From Spirochaetales bacterium (GTDB lineage: Bacteria; Spirochaetota; Spirochaetia; DSM-2461), in assembly GCA_028533045.1 (NCBI GenBank), contig JAQQAP010000029.1, forward strand, positions 62,001 to 126,000: 64,000 nucleotides of DNA, given 5' to 3'. Below, one piece after another: positions 7,625 through 16,179 of this stretch. Both the position numbers and the translations under genes were made by a program. Numbering within the stretch: position 1 is the first letter of the stretch; every line of letters starts with the position of its first letter. A model generated the notes under the pieces. The model made no database searches, was not told the DNA's origin, and was given only the letters and a program-made list of their open reading frames with translations.

Positions 7625-9177
7625 GGTGTTCTCTTCTCCCTCAGATATTTATATTGTATTTTCCCTATGTCTTTGGGAATCTCTTTTGTGAGAATGAAAT
7701 TATCCGGGATCTTGTAAGAGGATATTTTTCCTACGCAGAATTTCATCAGGTCCTTTCGTTCAAGAGTGTTCCCCTCTGCGGCTTGGATGTAGGCTTCGAT
7801 TGTCTCTCCGATTATCTCATGCTTTTTTTTCACTACGGCGACCGCATTTATCGAGGGGTGGCTAAGTAGAAACGATTCAATTTCTTCGGGGAAAATAAGA
7901 TTAGCCCCTCGTTTGATAATTCGCTTTTCTCGACCGATAAATCGTATTCTGCCGTTGGGACATAATTGGGCTAAGTCCCCCGTGTCAAACCAGCGCTGTC
8001 CCTCTATCTGTAGAATCCTCTTGTCGCTTTCCTGAGGATTTTTATAGTATTCACGCAAAATGGCATCTGTGTGAATGATAATACGACCGGATTCACCTTC
8101 CTTCACGCTTTTACCCTCCGGGGACAATATTTTTACCGATGTAAAATCCAGCGTTCTGAAATCATTTACTTTCACATCTTTGTCATATTGAGAGTCCCAA
8201 ATTACCATTGTTGCGGTTTCGGAAGATCCAATGATATTTATGACTCTAATATTCATCTTCTCGTAAAAACGGGCGGCTAATTCATCGGGTAGGACCTCTC
8301 CGGCAAAGTAAGCGAGCCGGAGAGAACTAAGGTCATATTGTTCGATATTCCTAACTGTTAATAGTATCTTGGCCAAAGTAGGTGTAAGCTGAATATGGGT
8401 GACCTTGTGATTTTCGATGATTTCAAGGAACTTTATCGGATCGAAGCGGGGTTGATAGATGAGGGTGGTACCGGAGAGGGCAGCCTGGACTCCCATTCCA
8501 AAGCCTCCCTGATGATAAAGAGGCATCCCCAATAGCATAGTATCCTTTGAGTTGAGTCCAAGGTATTCGGCCATATCTCGCTGTGATTGATAAAACCCAG
8601 CATGCTCAACGGCTATGATCTTGGGATTACCCGTTGTTCCCGATGTACAGGCGTACATGAGTAAACCATCGGGAGTATCGGTGATTAGAATCTCTTCTGA
8701 TTCCCGGGGCCTTTTGTTATAAAAATCGTCCCAGCTCATGAAGGGAGAAGTGCATTCGGAGCCATTTTGTACAATGATATAGGGAGTCAGCTTCGTATTA
8801 TTAAGTATTTTTTTTAGACTTTCCTCTAAGTTATTCGCCCGGTATTTGCTTGTAATAAAACAGACGTGAAAATCCATAAGAGAAAAGAGTTCCCTAAGCT
8901 CCCATTCTCCCACCTGAGGGTCAAGGGGAACCGGTATTGCTCCTACAGAAACTATGGCCCAAAATAGTTCGTACCACGAAACAGAATTGGGAAGGATGAG
9001 AGCTATCTTGTCTCCCGGTTTTACCTTTAAATCTTTGAGTCCTTTGGCCAGATGTTTAATGGATTTAATAAAGTCTTTATTTTGACATATCTCATCTTCC
9101 ACAATAAGAAAGTTTTTTTGGGGGCTGAGGGAGTTCTTCTCCAATATAGATTTAAGAATGTTTTTCAACTTGATCAC
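7621..9177 (-). CDS. AMP-forming acyl ligase (ANL superfamily), first copy
   Basis: Second adenylate-forming enzyme of the cluster, 518 aa. Motifs: ACTSGTTGNPK (A3, about residue 178), IIGSSETATMV (A5), WFDTGDLAQL (A7), FIGREKRIIKRGANLIFPEEIE (A8) and IGKIQYKYL with the A10 lysine, so the full ANL fold is present. The start drawn is a GTG 26 bp inside the end of the hydrolase gene. No strong Shine-Dalgarno precedes it, so translation may be coupled; the TTG four codons in is an alternative. Having two different ligases next to one carrier suggests either two acyl substrates or one acyl-CoA and one acyl-carrier step. Confidence 0.86.
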   Translation of the reverse strand: MIKLKNILKSILEKNSLSPQKNFLIVEDEICQNKDFIKSIKHLAKGLKDLKVKPGDKIALILPNSVSWYELFWAIVSVGAIPVPLDPQVGEWELRELFSLMDFHVCFITSKYRANNLEESLKKILNNTKLTPYIIVQNGSECTSPFMSWDDFYNKRPRESEEILITDTPDGLLMYACTSGTTGNPKIIAVEHAGFYQSQRDMAEYLGLNSKDTMLLGMPLYHQGGFGMGVQAALSGTTLIYQPRFDPIKFLEIIENHKVTHIQLTPTLAKILLTVRNIEQYDLSSLRLAYFAGEVLPDELAARFYEKMNIRVINIIGSSETATMVIWDSQYDKDVKVNDFRTLDFTSVKILSPEGKSVKEGESGRIIIHTDAILREYYKNPQESDKRILQIEGQRWFDTGDLAQLCPNGRIRFIGREKRIIKRGANLIFPEEIESFLLSHPSINAVAVVKKKHEIIGETIEAYIQAAEGNTLERKDLMKFCVGKISSYKIPDNFILTKEIPKDIGKIQYKYLREKRTP

Positions 9178-10297
9178 TTATCCAATCGGCAAAGATATGA
9201 CGTATCCAGTGCAGCTGTTCTCCTATGGGCATGGCATGAAGCACCTTTTCGTCTTTAGAAAAAACCGGTTTATCTTCAATTATTAAGGTTTTTTTATCAT
9301 CGGTTTGAGCCAAGTCGTAAAGTTTGAGAGCATCTTCCAGGGACATCCAATTATCGTATTTCCCATGGATAAGGAAAAAGGGGCAATTAATGACTTCATT
9401 CTTTCTGCGACTCATATCCTCAAGGAAACTGTCTACTTCGGCTCCGCCCGTTTGATAGGATATCCATTCTCCGCTTTTCATCCATTGGGGAGTATTTTCC
9501 TTTTTTACTTGCGAAATGAAGAGAGGGAAGAGGGTGGCGCAAAAGGAATATTCCCCATTAAGCGCAGCCGCCCTGTACGCATATCCCCCGCCCATACAGA
9601 GGCCGGTACTTCCTATTAGACAATCTTTGGTTTTTTCGTGGTTTCTTATGAACCTTATACATCCTTTGAAGGTTTTTTCCAGATTGGCTCCATTGGCTTT
9701 TATCTCTTTCTCGAAAAGAGTTTCCCCGCACCCGGGCATATCGGGAATCAGGACGGAAATTCCTCTTTCGGTTATCGTCCTTGCTATGGTATTCATCTCT
9801 TCCTTGCAGCTTCCCAGTCCGGCGAAGAAAACGACACATCCCTTCTTGCGAAGGGAATCCTCCGGTAAATGAAGATAGGCAGAAACTTTTTTATCATTAT
9901 CAATGGGAATCTCTACTTTTTGTACCGGCTGCGGATAGAGCCGGACTCCTTCATAGTAGGAGGAAACCAATTTCCTATAGTATTGTTTTTTTTGTTCTAT
10001 ATTTCCCGGATTGACTAAATAGATGGCAAAATAGCATTGAGCTGTAATTAAGAATAGCTCTCTCGCTGTGGTTAAGTGATTCTTCTCCAGAGCGTCCAAA
10101 GCTTTTGCCTTATAATTTTCTCCTTTTTTTTCCCATAGGGCTGCCCATTTTTTGTTCAGGGATTTTGAGTTAAGAATAACCGTTTCTTCAATCTTCTGAA
10201 GGACATATTCCAAATCCATAGGATTCATGCCATAGATCAGGAGTCTTGTTGTAACCGGATTGAGCAGATTTCGGATGCTCCATTGGGAATCAGTCAT
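9152..10297 (-). CDS. Alpha/beta hydrolase with helical N-terminal cap and Cys nucleophile
   Basis: 381-aa protein with ~130 mostly helical N-terminal residues followed by an alpha/beta-hydrolase core, an arrangement like the FrsA/Ayg1/DUF1100 group. The nucleophile elbow reads GLCMGGG with Cys234 where most members have Ser. The acid is probably the Asp in HGKYDNW and the base the His in VLHAMP or LHW. Dienelactone hydrolase and class III PHA synthases also use Cys in this position; the latter are acyltransferases. It is the first gene of the cluster with two ligases and a carrier protein, so cleavage or transfer of a thioester-bound acyl product is a reasonable guess. No signal peptide, so it acts in the cytoplasm. 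Confidence 0.8.
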   Translation of the reverse strand: MTDSQWSIRNLLNPVTTRLLIYGMNPMDLEYVLQKIEETVILNSKSLNKKWAALWEKKGENYKAKALDALEKNHLTTARELFLITAQCYFAIYLVNPGNIEQKKQYYRKLVSSYYEGVRLYPQPVQKVEIPIDNDKKVSAYLHLPEDSLRKKGCVVFFAGLGSCKEEMNTIARTITERGISVLIPDMPGCGETLFEKEIKANGANLEKTFKGCIRFIRNHEKTKDCLIGSTGLCMGGGYAYRAAALNGEYSFCATLFPLFISQVKKENTPQWMKSGEWISYQTGGAEVDSFLEDMSRRKNEVINCPFFLIHGKYDNWMSLEDALKLYDLAQTDDKKTLIIEDKPVFSKDEKVLHAMPIGEQLHWIRHIFADWISDQVEKHS

Positions 10298-10423
10298 ATT
10301 TTATTCTCTCTTAAGGTATGGATGACGATTGTACTCTATAAGTAAATTGTATCTCCCCTTTTGAAAAAAATCTATTATTTTTATTCTTCCATAGAAGATT
10401 TATGGTGCGGATAATTTTTTATT

Positions 10424-10450
10424 GGGCCTATGATTGGGCCTATGATTGGG
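10424..10450. repeat. 12-bp direct repeat at 3' end of kinase gene
   Basis: GGGCCTATGATT occurs at 10424-10435 and 10436-10447, followed by a partial third copy. The repeat spans the stop codon of the minus-strand kinase gene, so loss or gain of one unit could alter its C-terminus. Confidence 0.7.
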
Positions 10451-11759
10451 CTATGGGAATCGCAATACGAAATTCCGTTCCCCTATCCTGTTGGCTTGAT
10501 ACGGTGATTTTAGCCTTATGCCGTTCCACTATACCATATACCGTGGCCAGTCCCAGACCGGTTCCGTTCATTCCCTTTGTTGTGTAAAAAGGTTCGAACA
10601 TATGCTCTGTTATTTCTGTTGACATGCCTAAGCCCGTATCGGAAACAGCCAATACAACCTGGTCTTCTTCCGTGTGGGTTTCTATCGTAATTACACCGCC
10701 ATTGGGCATTGCGTCTCCGGCGTTTACGGCCAGATTCATAACTACCTGCTCCCATTGATTTCTATTACCCATAATAAAAGGGAGCTGGGGAGTCGTTCGT
10801 ATGATCATTTTTATTTTTCGGTTTAGTGTTTCCCTCAGAAGAAGGGTTATTTCATCGATTGTTTCATTCAGGTCCAATTCGGTATATTCCTGTTTTTGCT
10901 GACGAGAGTAGACTAGTAGTCGTGTGACAAGATCCCTGGCACGGGTAGAGGCCTTTGTTATTTGCTTAACATAGGCTGCTTCTTCACTGTCATCTTCCAC
11001 TAAGGGGGAAAGAAGGTCGGCATAGGCCATAATAGGAGTGAGGAGATTGTTTATGTCATGGGCAATCCCTCCGGCCAGTCGTCCTACGGACTCCATCTTT
11101 TGCGCCTGAAGATACTGATGTTCCAGCTGCTCCTTATCTTGGGCTAGGCGTTTCTCTTCGGTTATATCCATCATCACCCCATCGACAAAGATCTTTTCTC
11201 CTTCAAGAATCCGGTTCCCCTTGTTCAACACCCAATGGATTTGTCCTTCTTTGTCAAGAATACGATGTTCCAGTCTGTAGGAGGATTTTTCATCCAGAGC
11301 CTTTCTTATGAATTTATTAAGAAGTACCTGATCCTCAATAGGGATTAGGGATAACATTGTTTTGTTATTATCATTGAGGAAGTTTATATCGGGGATACCG
11401 GTGAGCCGTTCTATTTCCTGACTCAAAAAAACTATGGGAAAGTACTTTTCTATACCGCAGCGGTAGGTTACTCCGGGAATATTGTTTACTAGTGATCGGA
11501 ATCGTCCTTCGCTCTCTATCAGCTCTTTTGTCCTTATGGCGATCTGCTCTTCCAAGAACATTTCCGTATCGTTGGCTATGTACCGGTTATTTATAAGTAT
11601 GAAGGCAAGGGCAGTAAGTCCTGTCAGTGTCACATGCCCCATGGTTGGGATTCCCGTTTTGACAATTGTTATACCTATGATTTCAAGTATGGCCAATACG
11701 AGAAGAGGAATATAGAGGAGAGGTCTTTTAGGGAATTCTTTTTGGGAAATGATCTTCAT
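10440..11759 (-). CDS. PAS-domain sensor histidine kinase
   Basis: Membrane histidine kinase, about 440 aa. Two transmembrane segments lie near residues 15-60, with no periplasmic domain of note between them. A PAS domain follows (about 85-205), then a HisKA box with GGIAHDINNLLTPIM carrying the phospho-accepting His, then an ATPase domain with N box (NLAVNAGDAM), G1 (VSDTGLGM) and G2 (GTGLGLATVYGIV). No receiver domain is attached and no response-regulator gene is adjacent. It lies 142 bp upstream of the hydrolase/ligase/carrier cluster on the same strand, so it may be co-regulated with it. Start chosen at ATG 11759; a TTG three codons upstream is possible. Confidence 0.85.
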   Translation of the reverse strand: MKIISQKEFPKRPLLYIPLLVLAILEIIGITIVKTGIPTMGHVTLTGLTALAFILINNRYIANDTEMFLEEQIAIRTKELIESEGRFRSLVNNIPGVTYRCGIEKYFPIVFLSQEIERLTGIPDINFLNDNNKTMLSLIPIEDQVLLNKFIRKALDEKSSYRLEHRILDKEGQIHWVLNKGNRILEGEKIFVDGVMMDITEEKRLAQDKEQLEHQYLQAQKMESVGRLAGGIAHDINNLLTPIMAYADLLSPLVEDDSEEAAYVKQITKASTRARDLVTRLLVYSRQQKQEYTELDLNETIDEITLLLRETLNRKIKMIIRTTPQLPFIMGNRNQWEQVVMNLAVNAGDAMPNGGVITIETHTEEDQVVLAVSDTGLGMSTEITEHMFEPFYTTKGMNGTGLGLATVYGIVERHKAKITVSSQQDRGTEFRIAIPIAQS

Positions 11760-11830
11760 CAGTAACAATTATGAATAAGGGAAAAGAAAAAATCTACCCT
11801 GGGAAGAGTTAAGGGGGAAGGAAGTTAGGC

Positions 11831-11867
11831 AAAAAAAAAGGCGTTTATGCATATTGGCATAAACGCC
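11831..11867 (-). terminator. Rho-independent terminator of leuS
   Basis: A perfect 11-bp stem, GGCGTTTATGC (11840-11850) with GCATAAACGCC (11857-11867), is followed on the minus strand by nine T residues (11831-11839). It lies 26 bp after the leuS stop codon. Confidence 0.93.
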
Positions 11868-11892
11868 CCGAGCTACTATTTTTTCAATAATC

Positions 11893-14400
11893 CTATTTTG
11901 CTACAATATTCACAAGCTTATCGGGTACGACAATCTCTTTAATAATATTCTTTCCCTCAATCAGCTCAATAATCTTCTCATCCGCCCGGGCCAGGGCCAG
12001 GAGTTCTTCCTTGGGAAGACCGGCGGCCACCATCATCTTGGCCCGCACCTTGCCATTAATTTGCACAACAACCTGTTTTTCGTCATCTTTGGTAAGAGCC
12101 TCGTCCCATTCAGGCCAGCCTTCGTAGGCCAAAGACTCGCTCTTACCCAGCTTTTCCCACATCTCCTCGCCCAGGTGGGGCGCGTAGGGAGCAATCAAAA
12201 GAACAAAGGGTTCCCAAAGCTTCCGGTAGCACTTATCTTCCTTGTAGACCTCGTTGATGAAAATCATCATCTGGCTAATCGCCGTATTGAACTCCAACTG
12301 GTCCGTATCGTTGGAAACCTTCTTAATCGTTTTATGGAGCACTTTCTTGAGTGCGTCCGAGGGCTCTTCGTCGCTAATCTCCCGCTCCGCCACGTCCCAG
12401 ACGCGGTTCAGGAAGCGGTTTACCCCCACAAGACCCTTGGTCTGCCAGGGCTTGGAAACCTGCAGGGGACCCATGAACATCTCGTAGAGGCGCATGGAAT
12501 CGGCCCCGTAGTCGCGAATAATATCATCCGGATTAATTACATTCTTAAGGCTCTTGGACATCTTGGCGATAACCTGTTCCACCGGCTCGCCCGTATCGTT
12601 TGCCGTATACTTACCCGGCTCAACTTCTGTCACCTCATCGGTAGGAACCAGAGACTTGTTGGCCCGCTGATAGGCAAAGCTGGTAATCATCCCCTGGTTA
12701 ATCAGTCTCTGAAAAGGCTCGGGATGCTTAACCGCCCCGATGTCAAAGAGAACCTTGTGCCAGAAACGGCTATAAAGCAAGTGAAGAACCGCATGTTCCG
12801 CACCGCCCACATAGAGGTCTACCGGCATCCAGTAGTCTTCCTTATCCTTCCCCACAAACTCGGTGGGATTCTTTGCATCGAGATATCTCAAGTAATACCA
12901 GCAGGAACCGGCCCACTGGGGCATGGTATTGGTCTCCCGCTTCGCCTTGCCGCCGCACTTGGGACAGGTCGTATTGAGCCAGTCGTCCAGCTTGGCCAGG
13001 GGTGATTCCCCGGTGCCGCTGGGCTCAAAACTCGTCGTAGGAGGCAGAACCAAAGGCAGGTCGCTCTCGGGAAGGGGCACCACGCCGCACTTGTCGCAGT
13101 GAACCAGAGGCATCGGCTCGCCCCAGTAGCGCTGGCGGCTAAAAATCCAGTCGCGCAACTTGTAATTCACCGCTTTCTCACCTACGCCCTTGTCGGCCAG
13201 CCAGGCAATCATCGCATCGATACCTTCCTGCTTGCCCAGGCCGTTCAAAAAGTCCGAATTCACATGGGGACCGTCCTCGGTAAAGGCCTCTTCCTGAACA
13301 TTCCCGCCCTCAAGGACCTCGATGATGGGAAGCTCAAACTGCTTGGCGAACTCCCAGTCCCGCGTATCGTGGGCGGGAACGGCCATAATCGCTCCCGTAC
13401 CGTAGGAAATCAGTACATAATCGGCTACCCAGATGGGAATCTTTTTATCGTTAACCGGATTCACCGCGTAGGAACCGGAGAACACACCGGTTTTCTCCTT
13501 GGCCAGATCGGTTCTTTCCAGGTCGCTCTTCAGTTTCGCCTGCTGGCAGTAAGCCTCAACGGCGTTCTTCTGCTCGGAAGACGTCAGCTTCTCCACCAGG
13601 GGATGCTCCGGAGAAATAACCATGTAGGTCGCCCCAAAAAGCGTATCGGGACGGGTGGTATATACCTTCAGTTCATCGCCTGACTCGGTCTTGAAAACCA
13701 CGTCGGCTCCGATGGACTTGCCAATCCAGTTTCGCTGCATCGCCTTAACCGACTCGGGCCAATCCAGAGAATCCAGATCTTCCAGAAGCTTCTCGGCGTA
13801 CTCGGTAATCTTCAGAACCCACTGGCGGATATTCTTCTGTTCCACCTGGGCATCACAGCGCTCGCATCGCCCGTCCTTAACCTCTTCGTTGGCCAGACCA
13901 GTGAGACAGCTGGGACACCAGTTAATCGGCTTGTCCGATTCGTAGGCCAGACCCTGCTCGTAGAGCTTGAGAAAAATCCACTGAGTCCAGTGATAGTAAT
14001 CATCGGAGTGGGTGCAAATCTCCCGGTCCCAGTCATAGGAAAATCCCAGGCTCTTGATTTGCTTCGTAAAGTGTTCGATATTTTTTTCGGTCGTCGTCTT
14101 GGGGTGAGTCCCCGTCTTGATCGCGTAGTTCTCTGCGGGCAGGCCGAATGAGTCGTAGCCCATGGGATGGAGAACATTAAAACCCTTCATTCGTAGGTAG
14201 CGGCAGTAAATATCCGTAGCCGTATAGCCCTCGGGATGACCCACGTGGAGGCCCGCGCCGGAGGGGTAGGGGAACATATCCAGAACATACTTTCTCTTCT
14301 CCGCAGGGAAAGAGGGATCCTCAGTCGCCTTGAACGTCTTGTTGTCGTCCCAGAACTTCTGCCATTTTTCTTCAATCGTGCTAAAAGGGTACTTTGCCAT
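11893..14400 (-). CDS. leuS: Leucyl-tRNA synthetase
   Basis: Class Ia aminoacyl-tRNA synthetase charging tRNA-Leu, 835 aa, near the normal bacterial length. The N-terminus ([23 protein letters not shown]) matches the family start, which fixes the ATG. The HIGH-type motif is in [16 protein letters not shown], the KMSKS loop in [15 protein letters not shown]. The CP1 editing domain is present with its threonine-rich [12 protein letters not shown] segment, and a zinc-ribbon pair CPSC/CERC follows LAYES. A consensus -10 box sits 9 nt before the ATG with no Shine-Dalgarno, so the mRNA appears leaderless or nearly so. A strong terminator follows. Confidence 0.98.
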   Translation of the reverse strand: MAKYPFSTIEEKWQKFWDDNKTFKATEDPSFPAEKRKYVLDMFPYPSGAGLHVGHPEGYTATDIYCRYLRMKGFNVLHPMGYDSFGLPAENYAIKTGTHPKTTTEKNIEHFTKQIKSLGFSYDWDREICTHSDDYYHWTQWIFLKLYEQGLAYESDKPINWCPSCLTGLANEEVKDGRCERCDAQVEQKNIRQWVLKITEYAEKLLEDLDSLDWPESVKAMQRNWIGKSIGADVVFKTESGDELKVYTTRPDTLFGATYMVISPEHPLVEKLTSSEQKNAVEAYCQQAKLKSDLERTDLAKEKTGVFSGSYAVNPVNDKKIPIWVADYVLISYGTGAIMAVPAHDTRDWEFAKQFELPIIEVLEGGNVQEEAFTEDGPHVNSDFLNGLGKQEGIDAMIAWLADKGVGEKAVNYKLRDWIFSRQRYWGEPMPLVHCDKCGVVPLPESDLPLVLPPTTSFEPSGTGESPLAKLDDWLNTTCPKCGGKAKRETNTMPQWAGSCWYYLRYLDAKNPTEFVGKDKEDYWMPVDLYVGGAEHAVLHLLYSRFWHKVLFDIGAVKHPEPFQRLINQGMITSFAYQRANKSLVPTDEVTEVEPGKYTANDTGEPVEQVIAKMSKSLKNVINPDDIIRDYGADSMRLYEMFMGPLQVSKPWQTKGLVGVNRFLNRVWDVAEREISDEEPSDALKKVLHKTIKKVSNDTDQLEFNTAISQMMIFINEVYKEDKCYRKLWEPFVLLIAPYAPHLGEEMWEKLGKSESLAYEGWPEWDEALTKDDEKQVVVQINGKVRAKMMVAAGLPKEELLALARADEKIIELIEGKNIIKEIVVPDKLVNIVAK

Positions 14401-14409
14401 AATGGGCTG

Positions 14410-14438
14410 ATTATATCTTTACCCCGTAAAAAACTCAA
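14410..14438 (-). promoter_or_regulatory. leuS promoter (near-leaderless)
   Basis: On the minus strand, -35 TTGAGT (14433-14438), a 17-bp spacer and a perfect -10 TATAAT (14410-14415) precede the leuS ATG by only 9 nt. The predicted transcription start is within about 3 nt of the initiation codon. Confidence 0.8.
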
Positions 14439-14499
14439 TCCGTTGGGAGTCTGTTTTTGGGGGTTGCCCGGCGGCAATTCAACGCCCATGGACTTAGAT

Positions 14500-14544
14500 G
14501 GTTTTCAATATAACACCAATCTTCGAGGTGTTATATTGAAAACC
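14500..14544. repeat. perfect 18-bp inverted repeat
   Basis: Arms GGTTTTCAATATAACACC (14500-14517) and its exact complement (14527-14544) flank a 9-nt centre, AATCTTCGA. It lies 62 bp upstream of the leuS -35 box. It could be an operator, an RNA hairpin or a mobile-element end; there is no T-run for termination. Confidence 0.85.
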
Positions 14545-14707
14545 TGATATCTCGCGAGCCGGGCCGGGCTGCTTCGGGCTCCGCTATCGCTGCGGCCTCC
14601 TCGGTCCTTGTGCGTGCCTACGGCCCTTCTTCGGTCCTGCGGGGTCTGGCCTGGCGGCCACCCTGCGAATCCCTAACCTTTTGCGTGTTCTTTTCGTGAA
14701 ACCGTAC

Positions 14708-14728
14708 TATACTATAAACCGGAGGGGG
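14708..14728 (+). promoter_or_regulatory. -10 box and Shine-Dalgarno of the 14733 gene
   Basis: TATACT (14708-14713) resembles a -10 element, without a convincing -35. GGAGGGGG (14721-14728) is a strong ribosome-binding site 4 nt before the ATG. Confidence 0.5.
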
Positions 14729-14732
14729 TTCC

Positions 14733-15269
14733 ATGAAAAAACAGTTCCTTACCATTCTGGCCGTTTTTATTCTGCTATCCGCCTGCGACGAAGGCTCCGG
14801 CGATTTCCCCGACCTTACGCTGGACGCCTATATTAATGCTTCCTATGAGGGAACCTTCGTCGGCGATGGCTCCACCACAGAAACGGTAACCTACACTAAT
14901 ATCATTACTTATTCCTTTGTGGCAGATGTAGATATCACCATCACCGATGGAACTTGGGAATGTACCATTAATGACGGGGAAACAATTACAGGAACCCTTG
15001 CAGGAACCGCAGTCGTCACTTATAGCGCCGATTCTGTCTATGAGGACTACCTTCCCACGGTGAGTTCAACTCCCTTCACCGGCACCATTTTCGCCACCTT
15101 AGACGGTTCGGCACTCACCATGACCTGCGAAGACATAGACATCTACGACTACGGCTCACAGGATATCATCCTCACCGGAACCGTAACAAACGGCATCGTA
15201 GACGGGACCTGGGAACTAACCGACTCCGATGTTTCCGGTAGCTTCGAGGGCGAAAGGAGCGATTCATGA
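14733..15269 (+). CDS. Putative lipoprotein of unknown function
   Basis: 178-aa secreted lipoprotein. The signal sequence MKKQFLTILAVFILLSAC ends in a clear lipobox with Cys18. The mature part is acidic and rich in Thr, Gly, Asp and Ser, with beta-type repeats such as ITDGTWECTINDGETITGTLAG and VTNGIVDGTWELTDSDVSGSFEG, suggesting a small all-beta domain. I do not recognise the family. The stop overlaps the next ATG by 4 bp (ATGA), so it is co-translated with the barrel-like protein that follows. Confidence 0.78.
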   Translation: MKKQFLTILAVFILLSACDEGSGDFPDLTLDAYINASYEGTFVGDGSTTETVTYTNIITYSFVADVDITITDGTWECTINDGETITGTLAGTAVVTYSADSVYEDYLPTVSSTPFTGTIFATLDGSALTMTCEDIDIYDYGSQDIILTGTVTNGIVDGTWELTDSDVSGSFEGERSDS

Positions 15270-16147
15270 AGAAATCAGTCTTAACCACTCTTCTCCTCAA
15301 CCTGGCCCTCCTCCTCTCCGCCCAGACCCTGGACGGGGATATCACGGAAACGGTTGTCTCCGGCATAGAAGAGGTGGCCCGCAAAATGATTGGAACCTCC
15401 TTCACTCCCATGACCGGCTACGACAAGGGGGATTACCAAATTACCTCTGCCGCCGGCTTTACCCTGGTAAATGCCCTTGGTTCCGATGTGGAGGGCGACG
15501 GGCTATACGGTTATTCCGGAGGCATAGGCGGCGGATATGCTCTGACCGACCGGGTTCTGGTCTACACCATCGTCAACGGTCTTTTTGTGGATGGAACCGT
15601 CGAAGCTCCCTTCCTGGGCGACGGCTACGACGACAGCGGCGCTGCCCTTAGCCTTACCATGGCCGATCTTTTTGTAGGCGCCGGGTATGATGTCCTGAGT
15701 CATCCCCATTTCTCCTTGCCCCTCTTTGCGGGTATGCATGCCGCCTGGTACGACTACTCCGGCGATTTGGACGACAGCGATGTGCTTAGCGGAACGGTGG
15801 ACGGAGTCATCTCCGGCAGCGGGCTTACCCCGGGCTTTTCCGGAGGAGCCGCCGCAGAATACAAAAAGAATCGGTTCTCCCTGGGAGCTTATTACATCTT
15901 CATGGTCGACTTTTACGGCGTAGAGGGGGAAGCGGATTTCTCTTACGACAGTGAATCTATTAGCGGTAGCGAAACAGACGACTTTCGCACTCCCTCCTAC
16001 TATGGAGGAACCTACGGTCTCTACACCGGGTTTAAGCCGGGGAAGAACTGGGCCTTCTCCCTGAACCTTTCCGACCTTCTCTCTTTTGTGAAAGAGGATG
16101 AGGCGGAACTGATGACCCTGGCCCTAAGCGTTTCCTACTACAAGTAG
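15266..16147 (+). CDS. Secreted barrel-like protein, paralogue A
   Basis: 293-aa exported protein with a signal peptide (MKKSVLTTLLLNLALLLSAQ). The mature part begins LDGDITETVVSGIEEVARKMIG and continues as alternating Gly/aromatic-rich strands that end in VSYYK. An aromatic end is common in outer-membrane beta-barrels. The next gene, 32 bp on, encodes a clear paralogue with the matching landmarks LDGDAAEAVIGGTEKAARKMVS, SGFTPGMHGGASAEY and LTVSYLP. The pair therefore arose by tandem duplication. No catalytic motif is visible. Barrel topology is inferred only from the strand pattern. Confidence 0.78.
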   Translation: MKKSVLTTLLLNLALLLSAQTLDGDITETVVSGIEEVARKMIGTSFTPMTGYDKGDYQITSAAGFTLVNALGSDVEGDGLYGYSGGIGGGYALTDRVLVYTIVNGLFVDGTVEAPFLGDGYDDSGAALSLTMADLFVGAGYDVLSHPHFSLPLFAGMHAAWYDYSGDLDDSDVLSGTVDGVISGSGLTPGFSGGAAAEYKKNRFSLGAYYIFMVDFYGVEGEADFSYDSESISGSETDDFRTPSYYGGTYGLYTGFKPGKNWAFSLNLSDLLSFVKEDEAELMTLALSVSYYK

Positions 16148-16167
16148 ATTTTTTCTTCCGCCCCTAC

Positions 16168-16173
16168 TATACT
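16168..16173 (+). promoter_or_regulatory. candidate -10 box of the 16180 gene
   Basis: TATACT ends 6 nt before the ATG at 16180 and no Shine-Dalgarno lies between them, which fits a leaderless transcript. The -35 region is poor, so the box alone supports the call. Confidence 0.45.
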
Positions 16174-16179
16174 GGTTCC

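Larger units (their letters stand above)
14401..14732. other. 332-bp intergenic region with GC-rich core
   Basis: No gene is visible. The left part holds the leuS promoter. The middle holds a perfect 18-bp inverted repeat (14500-14544). From about 14549 to 14690 there is a GC-rich, C/T-biased stretch full of short CGG/GGCC motifs (for example CCGCTATCGCTGCGG). It has no convincing ORF and differs from the surrounding genes in composition. The right end has the -10 box and Shine-Dalgarno of the lipoprotein gene at 14733. Confidence 0.6.

Noticed and set aside
12061-13683. Long plus-strand open frames opposite leuS
   Set aside because: Antisense shadows of leuS caused by its GC-biased third positions; leuS motifs are complete and no ribosome site or domain supports the antisense frames.
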